From Acidobacteriota bacterium (GTDB lineage Bacteria; Acidobacteriota; Terriglobia; Bryobacterales; UBA6623), in the NCBI GenBank assembly GCA_027624045.1, contig JAQBUE010000010.1, positions 1 through 53,668 on the forward strand: a stretch of DNA of 53,668 nt, in the 5' to 3' direction. The notes under the pieces were generated by a model that saw nothing but the letters and a program-made list of their open reading frames with translations, made no database searches and was not told the DNA's origin. Of the stretch, positions 52,006 to 53,668 are shown piece by piece. Position numbers and translations under genes: made by a program. Each line of letters begins with the position of its first letter. The stretch's first letter is position 1.

Positions 52006-53480
52006 CGCGCCGCCTGTTGTTCATCGGGCTCATGGGTGCTTTGAGCACAGCGTTCGCCGGGCCCCCAGAAACTTTGACGATGCCGAGCCAGTCGCCGCTC
52101 GTCACGTTTCGCATCATGGTTCGGACCGGAGCGGCCTTCGACCCCGCCGGGAAGGAAGGCGCCGCCGCGCTGACCGCCGCCATGCTCTCAAGGGCCGGCA
52201 CGCGGCATCAGACCTACGACGAGATCGTCGAGGCGATGTTCCCGATGGCGGCTTCCGTAAGCGCGCAGGTCGATAAGGAGATGACCGTCTTCTATGGCAC
52301 GACACATGCCGAAAACCTCGAAAAATATTACGGACTCTTGCGGCCGATGTTGCTCGATCCCGGCTGGAGAGAAGATGATTTCCGGCGCCTCAAGGATGAA
52401 GCGAGGAACTTCCTGCGCATTCAACTGCGAAGTAACAACGAGGAGGAACTAGGCAAGGAGTTCCTGTTCCTGAAGATCTTTGAAGATCACCCCTACGGTC
52501 ATCATTCGGTGGGGACGATCGCGGCGCTCGATGAGCTTACAATCGACGACCTCAAGGCATTCTATGCCGCCCACTACCTTCAAGGGAACGTTGTGATCGG
52601 TTTGGCGGGTGGCTATCCCGACGGTTTTCCTGAGCGCATGCAGGCGGATTTCGCCAAACTGCCGGTGGGCGGGCCGATCGCCGCGCCGCTGCCCCAACCG
52701 GAATCGCCCAAGAAGTTGCGAATTCACATCATCGAGAAGGACACGCGGGGAACCCACATCGCGCTTGGCTTCCCGATCCCGGTCAATCGCTCGGCCGAGG
52801 ATTGGCCGGCGCTCAAGCTTGTGCAGTCGTACTTCGGCCAACACCGCTCCAGTAAGAGCCATCTGTTCCAGGAAATCCGAGAAGTTCGCGGCATGAACTA
52901 CGGAGACTATGCGTACATCGAGTATTTCCCGCGGGGGATGTTCCAGTTCAATCCCGACCCGAACCTGGCCAGAAGTCAGCAGATTTTCCACATCTGGATT
53001 CGTCCCGTGGAACCTCAAAACGGGATGTTCGCCTTGCGGATCGCCCTCTACGAACTGAATAAACTCGTCACCGAGGGCATAACCGCGGAAAACTTCGAGG
53101 CGACGCGGCGGTTTCTTGGGAAGTTCGTGAACTTGTTGACGCAGACCGAAAGTGAAGAGCTGGGTTATGCCCTGGATAGCCGTTTCTACCGCACTCCTCC
53201 GTTTCGGGACTACCTCAAATCTGCCTGGGCCGGCACGACGGTGGACGACGTGAACAAAGTCATCCGCAAGTATCTGCGTGCGACGGATCTGGATATCGTC
53301 ATCATCACGGCCGACGCGGCGGGCCTGCGCGATGCGATCCGCTCGGGCCGGCCTTCGTCGATCAAGTATGTGTCGCCGCCGCCCGAGGACATCCTCAACG
53401 AAGACAGGGTAGTGGGCCGCTATCCGCTCGACGTGGGTAGCATCGAGATCGTGCCGGCCGAAACGATCTTCGAAAACTAA
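52002..53480 (+). CDS. M16 family peptidase-like protein, non-catalytic subunit
   Basis: A 492-residue exported protein with a signal peptide (residues about 1-19, ending AFAG). The zinc motif position reads GAAALTAAMLSRAGT, so there is no metal site. The second half carries REVRGMNYGDYAYIEY, the R/Y motif of the partner subunit in heterodimeric M16B peptidases. It is coupled to the catalytic lipoprotein gene by ATGA and should assemble with it on the periplasmic side. Confidence 0.9.
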   Translation: MTRRLLFIGLMGALSTAFAGPPETLTMPSQSPLVTFRIMVRTGAAFDPAGKEGAAALTAAMLSRAGTRHQTYDEIVEAMFPMAASVSAQVDKEMTVFYGTTHAENLEKYYGLLRPMLLDPGWREDDFRRLKDEARNFLRIQLRSNNEEELGKEFLFLKIFEDHPYGHHSVGTIAALDELTIDDLKAFYAAHYLQGNVVIGLAGGYPDGFPERMQADFAKLPVGGPIAAPLPQPESPKKLRIHIIEKDTRGTHIALGFPIPVNRSAEDWPALKLVQSYFGQHRSSKSHLFQEIREVRGMNYGDYAYIEYFPRGMFQFNPDPNLARSQQIFHIWIRPVEPQNGMFALRIALYELNKLVTEGITAENFEATRRFLGKFVNLLTQTESEELGYALDSRFYRTPPFRDYLKSAWAGTTVDDVNKVIRKYLRATDLDIVIITADAAGLRDAIRSGRPSSIKYVSPPPEDILNEDRVVGRYPLDVGSIEIVPAETIFEN

Positions 53481-53668
53481 CCTGCCCGCGGTGCCCTTGA
53501 TGGATGTGGACTTCGCGGTCATTGGCCCGCTCGTCCGGCACCCATGCATCGTATCCGGTTTTTCTCCATCGGCTCGCGCCTTTGCGCCACGCGTCTTTCA
53601 GACCCCGGCTCGGGGCCCGCTGCATATGGATGCAGGAAGGCGTTGATGACGCCGCAGCCGCCCGCCGC
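53481..53668. other. Window end, no recognised gene
   Basis: No gene is recognised. A perfect stem CTGCAT-ATGG-ATGCAG (53620-53635) could lie in the 3' region of the M16 operon but has no T-run. Short open frames on both strands have no coding-like composition. Confidence 0.3.

Noticed and set aside
52449-53549. 366-codon minus-strand frame opposite the last M16 gene
   Set aside because: The plus-strand gene has signal peptide, coupling and M16 motifs; the reverse frame has none.
53395-53625. 76-codon minus-strand frame at the window end
   Set aside because: It overlaps the end of the M16 gene, and its residue composition (Arg/Ser/Gly rich) is typical of shadow frames.
1-53668. tRNA, rRNA, CRISPR arrays, prophage or defence island
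   Set aside because: The gaps between genes were read for these. No cloverleaf-like segment, spaced repeat array, integrase, phage structural gene or known defence gene was seen. A tRNA-finder and CRISPR-finder run would settle this.

Overview
The window is GC-rich bacterial chromosome, densely coding on both strands. No rRNA, tRNA or CRISPR array was seen. It most resembles an Acidobacteriota genome of the Bryobacterales/Solibacter type. That is an inference from gene content: many exported (Tat or lipoprotein) sugar-enzyme-like proteins, several xylose-isomerase-like TIM barrels, Gfo/Idh/MocA and SelA-like proteins, paired M16 peptidases, DUF362, a PafA-like phosphatase, FabV, and Gram-negative envelope features (outer-membrane barrel, lipoproteins, Wzm/Wzt-type exporter). 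No marker gene fixes the taxonomy.

Layout. 1-73 looks like one end of an IS21-like element. 171-8382 is a minus-strand run: SUMF1-abhydrolase fusion, DUF3891, xylose isomerase, DsbD-alpha, TlpA thioredoxin, XseA, and a membrane-anchored phosphodiesterase. 8600 is a deoxynucleoside kinase (+). 9314-11197 is a two-gene minus operon (sugar isomerase/epimerase and Gfo/Idh/MocA). 11395-14501 is a coupled M16 peptidase pair (+). 14668-16611 holds a membrane protein and an exported mannonate-dehydratase-like protein. 16945-18839 is a coupled DUF2007/PafA-like pair. 18868-22811 holds a metallophosphoesterase, a HEAT-cyclophilin fusion, DinB, and an outer-membrane barrel gene with an in-frame amber stop. 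23061-25135 is a coupled DUF362/unknown pair. Then come glucan phosphorylase (-), SDR reductase, FabV, TilS and FtsH (+).

33012-37753 is polysaccharide-related: GT2 glycosyltransferase, a GDP-mannose 3,5-epimerase-like enzyme, a transaldolase-like aldolase, and on the minus strand an ABC-2 permease plus ATPase of the Wzm/Wzt type. 37876-42205 holds a small HTH-like protein, a CPBP protease, two hypotheticals, a MidA/NDUFAF7-type methyltransferase and a single-pass membrane protein. 42202-47830 is a minus run: CCA nucleotidyltransferase, an exported SelA-like PLP enzyme, a D-2-hydroxyacid dehydrogenase, an NfeD-like protein and GlcD. The plus strand ends with a eukaryote-type GMP synthase, Fpg/MutM and a second coupled M16 pair.

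Most notable observations: (1) an outer-membrane barrel gene whose frame is intact except for a TAG exactly after its signal peptide; (2) a 12-bp ribosome-site/start-codon module triplicated at the start of the non-catalytic M16 subunit; (3) a HEAT-cyclophilin fusion lacking the catalytic arginine; (4) two independent catalytic/non-catalytic M16 pairs; (5) GMP synthase and GDP-mannose epimerase of types best known from eukaryotes; (6) an exported DUF362 protein coupled to an unrecognised secreted protein. I did not find one gene cluster that is clearly a new defence or biosynthetic system.
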